The notes under the pieces: generated by a model
What the model was told of the DNA's origin: nothing
The model's database searches: none
What the model saw: only the letters and a program-made list of their open reading frames with translations
Assembly (NCBI GenBank): GCA_964466185.1
Contig: CAYXMS010000027.1
Span: 1-19,821 of the forward strand
Origin: CAZTYI01 sp964466185
Lineage (GTDB): Bacteria > Chlamydiota > Chlamydiia > Chlamydiales > SM23-39
Direction: 5' to 3'
Length of the DNA: 19,821 nucleotides
Position numbers and translations under genes: made by a program
Shown: positions 7,522-13,926 of the stretch, in pieces
Position numbering within the stretch: position 1 is the stretch's first letter
Layout: each line of letters starts with the position of its first letter

Positions 7522-9777
7522 ATGAGTTTTTACCCTATAGATCAAGATGGCATTAACCGTCTGTTAACGGCTCAGCTTTTTACCGAAGAGGATTTGGCAG
7601 ATATTGATGCGACTTTAATGGCCGCCCAAAACCTGCTACGCTTTTTTAACTGTTTGCCTTATATTTTACACAGTCCGCAACTTTCCGGCAGTGAGATCAA
7701 TAAGGCCCGACAGATTAGGTATTGGCTAGAACACAATCAGGATTTTGCTATTTCTATAAAGTCTTTGAATCTTTCCAATGCGGGCCTGACGCAGCTACCA
7801 CCGGAACTTTCCTATTTTACCAACTTACAGGATCTGAACGTAAAAGATAATTTTTTATGCTCCGTAAAAGAAGTCAATTGGCCAAAGAGTCTACGGGCTT
7901 TGGATCTGTCAGAAAATCAAATTGTCAACATGGCTGATGTACGTCTGCCAGATGCTTTAAAAGCCTTGAATTTAAATTTAAATCCTTTGATCAGTTTAGC
8001 TAATTTTGAAGCGCCGGACTCTTTGCTAATTCTGGATTTAAACTCTACTGAGGTATTTGACAGCTTATTTCATTTCCGCTGGCCTGCGCATTTAATTATT
8101 TTAGATTTGTCATACAATAAGATCGAAAGCCTAGAAGGCTTATTTTTTCCAGATAACCTGTTAAAATTAAATTTAAGCCATAACCATATTACTGATTTAG
8201 GAAATTTGGTTTTTCCTAACAATATGGAAAAGCTGGATTTAAGTTATAACAGAATCTCTTCTGTACAGAGCATCTCTTTTCCGGCAGCATGTAAACTAGA
8301 TCTTTCTTTTAATCAGATTGAAGATATCAGCGGCGCTATTTTTAATGAATATACAGCAAAAATCGATTTGTCCCATAACCAAATTACCAATTTAGCAAAT
8401 GTTGCCTGGTCTAGAATGTTATCGACTTTGATCTTATCTTATAATCAAATCAGTACTTTAGATGATTTTATTCCACCTATCTGCCTGCGCTATCTTAATC
8501 TGAGTGTTAACCGGATTGCCAGATTAAATCGTGTGCGATTATACCACTTACTGCAATATTTGGATTTGAGTTATAACCATATTACAGAATTGTCGAATTT
8601 TATTTTTCCTAGTGAATTAGAAAGAATCAGTTTTGAAGGCAACCCCATTACCAGCATGGAAAACCTTTATTTTATCTCAAATCTTGAAGTCATTAATTTA
8701 AGAGGCACAGCGGTTGGCTATTTAGAAGATCATATTTTAATCCAGGTTTTAAACGGCAGATACAATGTCAGGATATCTGATATCAGACATAGATCTGAAG
8801 GCCATATAGAAATAGAATATGTATCTTCTGTTTCTGATTTAGCCCGTGCTTTTCATAACAGAAATTTTGCAGTTTTGGAAGATTTCGATATGCTTAACAA
8901 TTTTTTTATGCAAAACAACTTGCTGCCGACAAATTTTACAGAACAGCTGCATTTATGGGGAATGGAAGCCGGCCATATCCTAGAGCCTAGTCTATTTAAT
9001 AGTCTTGAAGAAGAAAACCGCCAACAACTAGCAGAATATCTACAAAGACTAAGAATGCTGCCTAATTATGAGAACCCGCAGACGCGTCCGCATCTGGTAA
9101 ATCGGATTTATCAGCTGCTTTTGGCCGCCGGCCAAAATGTAGAGTTTCAAAACCAAATGCTCATTCTAATAGAGCAGGGATTAGAGACCTGCGGTGACAG
9201 GCTATTAATTACTTTTAATGATTTGGAAGTACTATGGTGTCTTTACCAGGAAGATAGGACTTTAGAAAAAGTCAAAACATGGGCCCTAGGAGCGCAGAAA
9301 TATGAACTTTTAAAAAAATATGCTTTGCAAATAGCTAGAAGAGAAGAACTTGGCGAAGAAGTTGAAACAGTGCTTTATATATGTCTAAAACTTAAAGAAA
9401 AGCTCGCATTGCCTATTAGTTCGCAAGAAATGCTTTATGCCGATATGTCAGGCGTTTGTCAAAGTATGCTAGATGAAGCCCTCGCGCATATCCGCAGTTT
9501 TTCTGAAGAAAAGCTGCTGGCCTCTTCCGATTTTTGGCGCAACTGGATTATAAAAACTTATCCTGAAGAATCCAATGCCGTGATTGAAAACTACGCTAAT
9601 ATATTAGAAGCCGCAGCAGAATATTATCAGTTTGACAATTCTGAAGAAAAAAATAGTTTCCTCAGCGAACGAGATGATCTGCGTGCAATTGTTTTTGACT
9701 CAAGCAACTATCTTCAGACAGCTGAAAAGATCATGGAACTGCAACAACAAGCAATTAGCCGTATCGGTTTAAAATAG
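7522..9777 (+). CDS. leucine-rich repeat protein with helical C-terminal domain
   Basis: The protein has 751 residues with no signal peptide or membrane segment. About residues 79-410 hold some fifteen LRRs with a 22-residue period and the pattern LxxLDLSxNxIxxLxxxxFPxx, for example LLKLNLSHNHITDLGNLVF. The invariant Asn and the frequent Phe-Pro near the repeat end give it an SDS22/internalin-like look. Residues 440-751 are helical, acidic and unrecognised; no F-box, U-box or NEL-type catalytic motif was seen. LRR solenoids bind partner proteins, and in intracellular bacteria such proteins are often effectors. That role is inference. There is no Shine-Dalgarno near ATG 7522, and the next in-frame start would not improve this. 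The gene is flanked by hairpins at 7357-7400 and 9781-9826, so it is probably transcribed alone. Confidence 0.8.
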   Translation: MSFYPIDQDGINRLLTAQLFTEEDLADIDATLMAAQNLLRFFNCLPYILHSPQLSGSEINKARQIRYWLEHNQDFAISIKSLNLSNAGLTQLPPELSYFTNLQDLNVKDNFLCSVKEVNWPKSLRALDLSENQIVNMADVRLPDALKALNLNLNPLISLANFEAPDSLLILDLNSTEVFDSLFHFRWPAHLIILDLSYNKIESLEGLFFPDNLLKLNLSHNHITDLGNLVFPNNMEKLDLSYNRISSVQSISFPAACKLDLSFNQIEDISGAIFNEYTAKIDLSHNQITNLANVAWSRMLSTLILSYNQISTLDDFIPPICLRYLNLSVNRIARLNRVRLYHLLQYLDLSYNHITELSNFIFPSELERISFEGNPITSMENLYFISNLEVINLRGTAVGYLEDHILIQVLNGRYNVRISDIRHRSEGHIEIEYVSSVSDLARAFHNRNFAVLEDFDMLNNFFMQNNLLPTNFTEQLHLWGMEAGHILEPSLFNSLEEENRQQLAEYLQRLRMLPNYENPQTRPHLVNRIYQLLLAAGQNVEFQNQMLILIEQGLETCGDRLLITFNDLEVLWCLYQEDRTLEKVKTWALGAQKYELLKKYALQIARREELGEEVETVLYICLKLKEKLALPISSQEMLYADMSGVCQSMLDEALAHIRSFSEEKLLASSDFWRNWIIKTYPEESNAVIENYANILEAAAEYYQFDNSEEKNSFLSERDDLRAIVFDSSNYLQTAEKIMELQQQAISRIGLK

Positions 9778-9780
9778 TGC

Positions 9781-9826
9781 TTTTTTGAACCTCTTTCACC
9801 TTTAGGAAAGGGAAGTTCAAAAAAAA
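9781..9826. terminator. bidirectional terminator-like hairpin, similar to IS605 right-end hairpin
   Basis: Arms ttttttgaac...ctttc and gaaag...gttcaaaaaa pair around a cctttagg loop, beginning three bases after the LRR stop codon. A/T runs on both sides make it a plausible terminator in either direction. Its 3' half matches the last 24 bases of the 95-bp repeats at 11893 and 17334 at 20 positions (CCTTTAGG, AGGGA, GTTCAA), so it may be a shortened transposon right end. Confidence 0.6.
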
Positions 9827-9835
9827 TGCTCACAC

Positions 9836-9894
9836 AAAAACAGCTCTTGTGCTATTTGGGGCTTAGGACCCCGAATCTTACAAGAGGTGTTTTT
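9836..9894 (+). promoter_or_regulatory. leader hairpin sequestering the ribosome-binding site of the 9897 gene
   Basis: Arms 9836-9850 and 9880-9894 are complementary at 14 of 15 positions, with an inner GGGG/CCCC stem at 9858-9872. The right arm contains the only good Shine-Dalgarno sequence (GAGGTG, 9884-9889), seven bases before the ATG at 9897. If the hairpin forms in the mRNA, translation would be blocked. If transcription starts inside it, translation is free. It could also act as a second terminator for the LRR gene, because its 3' arm ends in TTTTT. Confidence 0.5.
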
Positions 9895-9896
9895 GC

Positions 9897-10157
9897 ATGC
9901 AGAAAAAAAGATTGCTCTTAGTTGTTTTTACAATTACCAGCATTTTTTCTTTTTTTGCTTTTGCTGCTAATTCCAGCGATATTATTTTTGATAAATACCC
10001 TATTGAAGAAGCTCTTTGGATTGGTCCTGGTTTTTATTATGGTATTTGGTTTGGCGACGCTATCGAATATAAAAATTGGTGCCGATCCCAAAAACACAAA
10101 AAACAAAAACTAAAAAATATAAAATCCTTTTCTCAGGCTCAAAAACTAAAAAAATAA
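9897..10157 (+). CDS. small secreted protein, unknown function
   Basis: This 86-residue protein has a textbook signal peptide: KKR near the start, a hydrophobic stretch over about residues 6-23 and an AFA-A cleavage site near 22-24. The mature part is about 60 residues, contains the compact aromatic segment ALWIGPGFYYGIWFG, and ends in a very basic Lys/Gln-rich tail. I do not recognise a family. The start is set by GAGGTG seven bases upstream, which lies in a hairpin. A second frame across the same DNA is also open and hydrophobic, but this frame has the ribosome-binding site and a coherent signal sequence. The DUF5754-like gene follows 30 bases downstream and may be co-transcribed. Confidence 0.6.
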   Translation: MQKKRLLLVVFTITSIFSFFAFAANSSDIIFDKYPIEEALWIGPGFYYGIWFGDAIEYKNWCRSQKHKKQKLKNIKSFSQAQKLKK

Positions 10158-10187
10158 TATATTAACCTATAACTTTAGGAACAAATT

Positions 10188-10541
10188 ATGAAAAGCATAA
10201 AACTATCCAGACTTAAGAAAAAAAATGGCAAATATGAATATCACGGTCATCTTTTTACTTTAAACAAACCCCAAGTTTCTACTTCCAAAAACAAAAAAAT
10301 GATGGTATTAGCCACTAAAAATGTAGGCGGTCAAAAAAGAGCCAAGCTAATTCACTTTGGTGCCAAAGGCTATGGCCACAACTATAGCTCGGAAGCCAAA
10401 AAAAACTATTTAAAAAGAAGTGCAGGCATTCGCAATGCCAGTGGAAAATTAACTAAAAACGATCCATGGAGCGCAAATTACTGGGCAAGAAAAATTTTAT
10501 GGCCAGCTAACAAACCAGCTACTGGTCCTAAAAAAACATAA
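10188..10541 (+). CDS. DUF5754-like basic protein (giant-virus-associated family)
   Basis: This is a 117-residue basic protein with no signal peptide. The central part runs KLIHFGAKGYGHNY, then KKNYLKRSAGI, then DPWSANYWARKILW. The order (HFG..GY, KK.Y..R..G, DP.S..YW....LW) is what I recall of the short DUF5754-type proteins found widely in nucleocytoplasmic large DNA viruses and some phages. The function is not known; the first 35 residues are Lys-rich and could bind nucleic acid. AGGA at 10177-10180 supports the ATG at 10188. Its stop lies only four bases from the end of the convergent operon on the other strand. A viral-type protein in a bacterium sharing amoebal hosts with giant viruses suggests gene exchange, but family membership is from memory of the motif. 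Confidence 0.6.
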   Translation: MKSIKLSRLKKKNGKYEYHGHLFTLNKPQVSTSKNKKMMVLATKNVGGQKRAKLIHFGAKGYGHNYSSEAKKNYLKRSAGIRNASGKLTKNDPWSANYWARKILWPANKPATGPKKT

Positions 10542-10545
10542 AATC

Positions 10546-10923
10546 TCATTTTAAAAAGGTATAAACAGAAATACTCATAAAAAATAATAGGATATAAGGC
10601 ATCCAGTCAATCAATCTATCCAAGTTCAGGATAAAATTATCAAATATATGTGTAATCTTTAAAATGCCATTCCAAACACTAAAAGCTATTATTTTATCAG
10701 CTTTTTCAACAACAGGTTTGGCAATTTGATCAGTTATTTGAACTCTTTTTTGCAAACTAGCAAGCTTAGTTTGAGCTTTATCTAATTCTTCTGTTTGCCC
10801 TTGACTAATTTCCTGGATTTGATGAATATTTCTTCTCATCCTATTTATTAAACTTGCTGCACTTAAACGCAAACCATCTGATTTTTCTACATCTGGTATT
10901 TTATTAATACTAGGAATACTCAT
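10546..10923 (-). CDS. tail-anchored coiled-coil protein resembling a Qb-SNARE
   Basis: This 125-residue protein has a polar N-terminus, a long coiled coil and a C-terminal membrane anchor (about 107-124, preceded by a second hydrophobic helix at 78-101). Heptad core positions run without a break: I26, M29, I33, I36, S40, Q43, L47, A50, L54, L57, V61, T64, A68, V71. A single Gln (Q43) sits at a d position in the middle, with QTEEL following, which parallels the zero-layer region QGEQL of SNAP-25 and other Qb-SNAREs. SNAREs drive membrane fusion in eukaryotes; intracellular bacteria use mimics to block or steer fusion. It is the third gene of the minus-strand operon, starting three bases after the previous stop. 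SNARE mimicry is inference; a generic coiled-coil membrane protein is the alternative. Confidence 0.6.
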   Translation of the reverse strand: MSIPSINKIPDVEKSDGLRLSAASLINRMRRNIHQIQEISQGQTEELDKAQTKLASLQKRVQITDQIAKPVVEKADKIIAFSVWNGILKITHIFDNFILNLDRLIDWMPYILLFFMSISVYTFLK

Positions 10924-10926
10924 TTT

Positions 10927-11199
10927 TCACACTTTAGGATTAAAATATAAATATTTATAAAAAACAAAAATTGCTATGCTAATACTAAAAGAAACTAATA
11001 TATCTATCTGTATATTTTTGGATCTTCTTGTAATATATGAAATTTGTGTTTCATCTGTTAAAGCTTGTAAATTTTTCTTTCTAAGCCTATCTACTCTAAA
11101 GTTATAGTGCGACATTTTATCTGTTAAATCATTCTGTGTATTTTGCAATGAACCTGTTCGCTCTCTCATTTCTTGCAAACGTTGCTCTGCTACCGACAT
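10927..11199 (-). CDS. small tail-anchored coiled-coil protein (SNARE-like layout)
   Basis: This 90-residue protein has a single coiled coil (L8, M11, T15, L18, Q22, L25, M29, Y32, V36, L39, N43, A46) followed by a basic RRSKN patch and one C-terminal membrane helix (about 63-86). The size and order match short Qc- or R-SNAREs: the central Q22 lies in an N-T-Q-N sequence like that of SNAP-25 and Bet1, and the distance from Q22 to the membrane helix (about 41 residues) is close to that in synaptobrevin. However, Q22 falls at an a position in the best heptad register, whereas a true zero layer is at d, so the match is imperfect. AGGTG (11204-11208 complement) lies five bases before the ATG and overlaps the previous gene's stop, indicating translational coupling. 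Confidence 0.6.
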   Translation of the reverse strand: MSVAEQRLQEMRERTGSLQNTQNDLTDKMSHYNFRVDRLRKKNLQALTDETQISYITRRSKNIQIDILVSFSISIAIFVFYKYLYFNPKV

Positions 11200-11206
11200 A
11201 TTTCAC

Positions 11207-11632
11207 CTATGTTGTTTTATCTTCTCTATATTTTTGTAACGTAGAAACTTTATAAACCGCAAAACCGCCAAATACGATAGCACAAGAAACTGATCCCAAT
11301 CCAAAAGTGACGAAACTAGCCAAAGTAGAAACTGCAACAACTTGAATAGTTTCATTTTCTTTTTTAGTAGTCATAATTTCAAGTTTTTGAATTAGTTCTT
11401 CACGACCTTTAGCTGATATTTCTCCTGCTTCCAAAGCTTGATTCAGAGCATTCTGTAATTTTACAATTTCTTTTACATCAGTATCTACTTTTTGTACTAA
11501 GACTTCCCATAAATTATTTATTTCTTCAATTTCTCTTTGCATCTGTTCATTTTTTGCGTTTAACTGCTCATTTTGCAATTTTAAATTAGCAATTTTACTA
11601 AGCAAATCTGCTTCTATAACGGGTGCTGCCAT
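11207..11632 (-). CDS. coiled-coil protein with bilobed C-terminal hydrophobic domain (Inc-like)
   Basis: First gene of the three-gene operon, 141 residues. Residues 10-90 form a strong coiled coil rich in Leu, Ile, Glu, Lys and Gln. Residues 95-127 are a hydrophobic segment broken by GLGSVS, the bilobed hairpin shape typical of chlamydial inclusion-membrane (Inc) proteins. A short basic tail (KYREDKTT) ends the protein. There is no N-terminal signal peptide, so insertion would be post-translational or follow type III/IV secretion. GAGG lies eight bases before the ATG. Inc proteins such as IncA sit in the host-derived vacuole membrane and engage host SNAREs. Homology to any named Inc is not claimed; only architecture is shared. 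Confidence 0.6.
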   Translation of the reverse strand: MAAPVIEADLLSKIANLKLQNEQLNAKNEQMQREIEEINNLWEVLVQKVDTDVKEIVKLQNALNQALEAGEISAKGREELIQKLEIMTTKKENETIQVVAVSTLASFVTFGLGSVSCAIVFGGFAVYKVSTLQKYREDKTT

Positions 11633-11798
11633 AAAACCTCAAAATTTTCCAATTTAATAAACTTATGCTCACAAAACTTTACAAAAACTTTAAAGTTATT
11701 AAAGTTTAAAAATTAGCTAAAATTTTTTTCTTCAAGAGAATTAATGTCAACTATTTTTTTTAATTATCCGATATAAATGTCAAAATCAATAGCTTAAA

Positions 11799-11893
11799 GG
11801 CCGCCGGTGCGTCAGTCTAAAGCCTGGGGAGCTGCCGGGGTTGCTCGGAGCCACGAACCAGGAATCCTTCGCCTTTAGGCGAGGGAGGTTCAA
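11799..11893 (+). ncRNA. IS200/IS605 right end with omega-RNA-like scaffold, copy A (no tnpB)
   Basis: This is a 95-bp GC-rich block in AT-rich surroundings, 90/95 identical to copy B at 17240-17334. It ends with ggaatccttcgcctttaggc and then GAGGGAGGTTCAA, the hairpin and TTCAA terminus that I know from IS605-group right ends. In those elements the same segment is the 3' part of the TnpB guide RNA (omega-RNA). The guide would be the roughly 16-20 bases immediately after the end, here 11894-11913. One frame reads as a TnpB-like C-terminal tail ending at a TAA (11818-11820). No left end was found upstream, so this is a solo end. Expression is unproven. Confidence 0.55.
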
Positions 11894-12465
11894 AGATTCC
11901 AAATTAATCCAATAGAATCGTCTTTATAACGATAACTTTCTGTAATACTACTTTCATAACAATAACTTTCTGTAGTAATAATATTTATAATGTCTTCAAG
12001 CTTTTTGTCATGTTCTTTCCAAAGAATAAGCTGATTTGGATCAATTATGTTCATTACCTTTATCATACAGATTCCCAGCTTGCCATAAGGAAGAGGAGAC
12101 TTATCTTCATCTTTTCTGCCATCAAGTTTGCTTGCCTCTTGAAATAAATTTCTAATATTTGTTTTTCTAATATTTTCGTTTTTTTCTAGGCAAGCCTCAA
12201 TAACCTGCACCGCACAGTTTATTTTGCTAAATGTCAGAGCCCGATTATGAAACATCCATCCAATTGTAAGACGGTCTTTTATATATTCTTGAAAAATTTT
12301 TATACATTTTTGTCTTGAATTGTCTTGTATTGTATCATGTACAGAATTTACATCAAAAGAGACTTTAAAAGAGTCCAGCTTTTCAATAGTTCCTTTCCAG
12401 AAGGAAGACTCCCATAATTCAAAATTGGTTGGACTAACAGAATCATTAACTCTAATATATTTCAT
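11890..12465 (-). CDS. hypothetical protein, 3' end formed by transposon end
   Basis: A 191-residue soluble protein of no recognised family. It is mixed helical, rich in Ile, Lys, Asp and Trp, and has no signal peptide or membrane segment. AGGT lies six bases upstream of the ATG at 12465. Near the C-terminus there is a ten-residue near-duplication, TESYCYESSI then TESYRYKDDS, from a 30-bp tandem repeat (11932-11944 and 11962-11974 share 13 bases). The stop codon TGA is formed by bases 11890-11892, inside the terminal TTCAA of the IS605-type end on the opposite strand. The original reading frame may therefore have been longer and been cut by insertion. It stands alone between that element and a second element remnant at 12625-12659. 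Confidence 0.6.
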   Translation of the reverse strand: MKYIRVNDSVSPTNFELWESSFWKGTIEKLDSFKVSFDVNSVHDTIQDNSRQKCIKIFQEYIKDRLTIGWMFHNRALTFSKINCAVQVIEACLEKNENIRKTNIRNLFQEASKLDGRKDEDKSPLPYGKLGICMIKVMNIIDPNQLILWKEHDKKLEDIINIITTESYCYESSITESYRYKDDSIGLIWNL

Positions 12466-12624
12466 AAAAATACCTATCTACATAATTAAATTGTAATTAA
12501 TGACAACTTTAAATTTTTTGCATAAAAATATTTAAGGCATAAATTTTATCTTAAATTTATTTTTTTTAACAAGTAAAATTGTATTTAAAAGTATTTTTAA
12601 ACAAGATTAACATCTACAATACTC

Positions 12625-12659
12625 TGACATACTCCCACGGCTAAATCCGATGAGGTTCT
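12625..12659 (-). mobile_element. degenerate IS605-type right end, minus strand
   Basis: On the minus strand it reads agaacctcatcggatttagc and then CGTGGGAGTATGTCA. This resembles the GGAATCCCC...GCTTTAGC...GGGGAGTATGTCA right ends common in IS200/IS605 elements, but the stem is decayed (several mismatches). A complementary gtgggtat lies outside at 12692-12699. It differs in sequence from the TTCAA-ending copies, so it marks a second element family. No transposase remains. Confidence 0.4.
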
Positions 12660-12750
12660 GAACTCTATCCTCACAGTCAAAATCAGTGGGTATTGACCTA
12701 GCCTTATATTAAACAAATATTTTTAATTGAAAAAATTTTGTGTAATCGTA

Positions 12751-12782
12751 AGCGACAATTGATTATCTAGTTAATAGTCGCT
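12751..12782 (+). promoter_or_regulatory. inverted repeat upstream of the phosphotransferase gene
   Basis: AGCGAC (12751-12756) and GTCGCT (12777-12782) are perfect inverted copies separated by 20 AT-rich bases and end 13 bases before the ATG at 12796. They could form a leader hairpin or a dimeric regulator site. No ribosome-binding site is evident downstream of it. Confidence 0.3.
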
Positions 12783-12795
12783 ATACTTTATTTTC

Positions 12796-13926
12796 ATGAA
12801 AAACAACCAGTTAAAAAAATGGCTGTTATGGATTTGGGTTTTAGCTGCCAGTGGATTTTGCTTTTCTTTTTTACAGTTTGAACCTTCAAATCTAGGAGTT
12901 GACAACCAAGTTTTTATAATCCGCTGGCAGCCAGTAGCCGCTCAGCCATTAATAACAGAACAAGCAATTGAAAATCCATTAGCTATTTTAAAAGTTTACA
13001 GTAAAAAAAATATAGCATCCGTTCAAAGCTTGCTGGCTATAACAGATGAGCTTTGCTATAAAGGTTTTCAACTTCCCCGTAATTACGAACTTATTTCCCT
13101 AGGCGGCAAGCCAGCTGTGTTAATGGAATTCTGCCCCGGCCATCATGCTTTTGATCCAACTTACGAAGAACTAAGAGAAATTACCCGCTCTTTGGCCTCT
13201 TTTCATAGTACTGTGTTAAACACCAAGCTAGAAAGAAAAGTTCTTAACCGCCAGACTTTATTTCATTTTTTAAACCTTTGTCCCTCTTTGACAAAACGCA
13301 ATTTTTTTCTTCAACTGATTGAAAGCCTAGACATGAATTATTTGGATCATCTTCCAAAAGGACTGGTCCACGGAGATTTTTCACCTTCCAATATCCTTTT
13401 AAAAAATGGCCGAATTTCGGCAGTTTTAGACTTTGACCATATCGGCTTTTCAGAACTTTTGGCAGATATCGCCAGAGCGCAGATCTTTTTTGCTTTTGAA
13501 GGCGAAGTTTTTTCCCTACCAAAATGTTTACAGTTTATTGAACTTTATGAAAGTTTCCGTCCTTTAACAAAAGAAGAAAAACAGGGTTTTTGGACCCAAT
13601 TGACAGCCCATCTGATTAAAATGTATTTGGAAACTTATTACTATGTAGAAGAAAAAAAAGCTGTCGATCGCGAAATTTTTTCAAAAGAACGCCGTTTTCA
13701 AAGCCCTGAAGCACTATTCCGCAAACTTTCCAGTTATTTATCTGTAATTAAAAATCCAAAGCTTTTTCATCTTCCAGCAGACGGGAATAAAAATTTCGCA
13801 TCAATGTCTGACTATGACAAGCCTTTTCCAACCAAAAACTTAAATGGCTTTGCAAGCCGGGAAAAGGCCGGGCATGGATTTTCAAAACAAACCTTAAAGC
13901 CTTCGGGTTCATATCCAATGCTTTAG
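12796..13926 (+). CDS. membrane-anchored or exported APH/choline-kinase-like phosphotransferase
   Basis: The protein has 376 residues. Residues 8-27 are a hydrophobic signal or anchor, unusual for this family. The kinase-like fold follows: a probable ATP-binding Lys in AILKVY (about K66), the Brenner/catalytic loop H192-GDFSPSN199 and the metal-binding D212-F-D214. These are the hallmarks of aminoglycoside/homoserine/choline-type phosphotransferases, which phosphorylate small hydroxyl compounds. The substrate is unknown. The last 60 residues or so after KLFHL are of low complexity and overlap the 3' end of the opposing kinase gene by 179 bases, so the natural stop may have been lost. An active kinase outside the cytosol would need ATP, which fits an organism inside a host; this is inference. 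Confidence 0.7.
   Translation: MKNNQLKKWLLWIWVLAASGFCFSFLQFEPSNLGVDNQVFIIRWQPVAAQPLITEQAIENPLAILKVYSKKNIASVQSLLAITDELCYKGFQLPRNYELISLGGKPAVLMEFCPGHHAFDPTYEELREITRSLASFHSTVLNTKLERKVLNRQTLFHFLNLCPSLTKRNFFLQLIESLDMNYLDHLPKGLVHGDFSPSNILLKNGRISAVLDFDHIGFSELLADIARAQIFFAFEGEVFSLPKCLQFIELYESFRPLTKEEKQGFWTQLTAHLIKMYLETYYYVEEKKAVDREIFSKERRFQSPEALFRKLSSYLSVIKNPKLFHLPADGNKNFASMSDYDKPFPTKNLNGFASREKAGHGFSKQTLKPSGSYPML

Larger units (their letters stand above)
12466..12795. other. 330-bp AT-rich intergenic region between divergent genes
   Basis: It carries start-side signals for the minus gene at 12465 and the plus gene at 12796, a degenerate IS605-type end (12625-12659) and an inverted repeat just before 12796. 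No open frame of interest or RNA gene was seen elsewhere in it. Confidence 0.6.

Noticed and set aside
9922..10113. 63-codon hydrophobic plus-strand frame overlapping the secreted-protein gene
   Set aside because: No ribosome-binding site; the overlapping frame from 9897 has one and a coherent signal peptide with cleavage site.
10927..11199. Firm assignment of the 90-residue protein as a Qc-SNARE
   Set aside because: Although NTQN and spacing fit, the central Gln falls at an a rather than a d position in the best heptad register, so only SNARE-like layout is claimed.
11686..11697. 12-base palindrome aactttaaagtt upstream of the operon as an operator
   Set aside because: Short AT-only-type palindromes are frequent in such sequence; no second copy at a regular spacing supports a regulator site.
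11728..11790. TTGACA boxes on the minus strand upstream of the coiled-coil operon as its promoter
   Set aside because: No acceptable -10 box at 16-18 bases from either copy; an operon promoter surely exists but I cannot place it.
12748..12760. 13-base sequence gtaagcgacaatt shared with 19768-19780
   Set aside because: A few exact 13-base matches are expected by chance in 20 kb, and the flanks do not align.
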